Shown: positions 6,554 through 6,812 of the stretch, one piece after another
Layout: each line of letters begins with the position of its first letter
Numbering within the stretch: position 1 is the first letter of the stretch
Source: Chloroflexota bacterium
GTDB taxonomy: Bacteria > Chloroflexota > Anaerolineae > B4-G1 > SLSP01
Direction: 5' to 3'
NCBI GenBank assembly: GCA_022707665.1
Contig: JAKJAE010000150.1
Location: 1 to 6,812 of the forward strand
DNA length: 6,812 nt
Translations under genes and position numbers: made by a program
The notes under the pieces: generated by a model
Seen by the model: the letters and a program-made list of their open reading frames with translations, nothing else
Told to the model about the DNA's origin: nothing
The model's database searches: none

Positions 6554-6812
6554 TCACGCTGACATCGCCGCGCGCCGAAGTGCACGGATAGCCGCTGCAA
6601 TGCCCGCCGGCGCTGCATAGATGGCAGAACCTGCGACAAGGGTGTCGGCTCCTGCGGCGACGACCTGAGGAGCTGTCTGAGGGTCGATTCCACCATCGAC
6701 CGACAGCCACACGTCGGGTGCGCCTTGGTCAAGCAGTGCCCGAACCCTCACGATCTTGGCGATCACCTCTGGGATCAGCTTCTGACCACCAAAGCCGGGA
6801 TTGACCGTCATC
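6554..6812 (-). CDS. rpe: Ribulose-phosphate 3-epimerase, C-terminal part (cut by window edge)
   Basis: Rpe interconverts D-ribulose 5-phosphate and D-xylulose 5-phosphate in the cytoplasm (pentose phosphate and Calvin cycles). Only the last 85 residues are in the window; the gene continues past the right edge, so the methionine near 6811 is internal. Visible family signatures are MTVNPGFGGQ (1-10 of the visible part), VDGGI with the catalytic aspartate (D39 here) and the phosphate-binding VAGSAIY (59-65). The C-terminus is of normal length, and the TGA stop is at 6554-6556. It converges on rpmB with an 87-base gap. No minus-strand terminator is seen after the stop, so read-through toward the yloU-fakA genes is possible. 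The identification is secure even though partial. Confidence 0.95.
   Translation of the reverse strand, partial: MTVNPGFGGQKLIPEVIAKIVRVRALLDQGAPDVWLSVDGGIDPQTAPQVVAAGADTLVAGSAIYAAPAGIAAAIRALRRAAMSA

Overview
The window is a compact block of bacterial housekeeping genes, high in G+C (roughly 60% by eye). The genes are complete apart from one cut by the right edge. The gene order rpe / rpmB (opposite strand) / Asp23-family yloU / yloV (fakA) / ... / recG is the one I recall from Bacillus subtilis and other Gram-positive-type bacteria. The high G+C, the GTG starts, the long RecG and the coaD neighbour fit a Chloroflexota-like (for example Thermomicrobia-type) genome better than a low-G+C Firmicute. 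That lineage assignment is inference only.

Layout from right to left: the C-terminal end of rpe (ribulose-phosphate 3-epimerase, minus strand) runs off the right edge. Next is the short plus-strand gene rpmB (ribosomal protein L28), with an extended -10 promoter and a strong rho-independent terminator. A 72-base divergent region then separates rpmB from a five-gene minus-strand run: Asp23/Gls24-family protein (yloU-like), fakA (DAK2/YloV fatty acid kinase), a DegV/FakB-type lipid-binding protein, recG (replication-fork helicase) and coaD (phosphopantetheine adenylyltransferase). Junctions are 13, 105, 105 and 4 bases, with no convincing terminator, so co-transcription is plausible.

Function: fakA next to a degV/fakB gene suggests a fatty acid kinase pair that phosphorylates bound fatty acid for phospholipid synthesis. 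CoaD makes dephospho-CoA and so belongs to the wider acyl and CoA metabolism. RecG, L28 and Rpe are general housekeeping.

I found no mobile element, CRISPR array, tRNA, rRNA or clearly new system. The points most worth a second look are regulatory or at residue level: overlapping divergent -10 elements, a terminator whose arm can pair with an alternative upstream segment, a possible rpe-to-yloU read-through antisense to rpmB, changed ligand positions in FakA and the DegV protein, and several start codons set by Shine-Dalgarno position.
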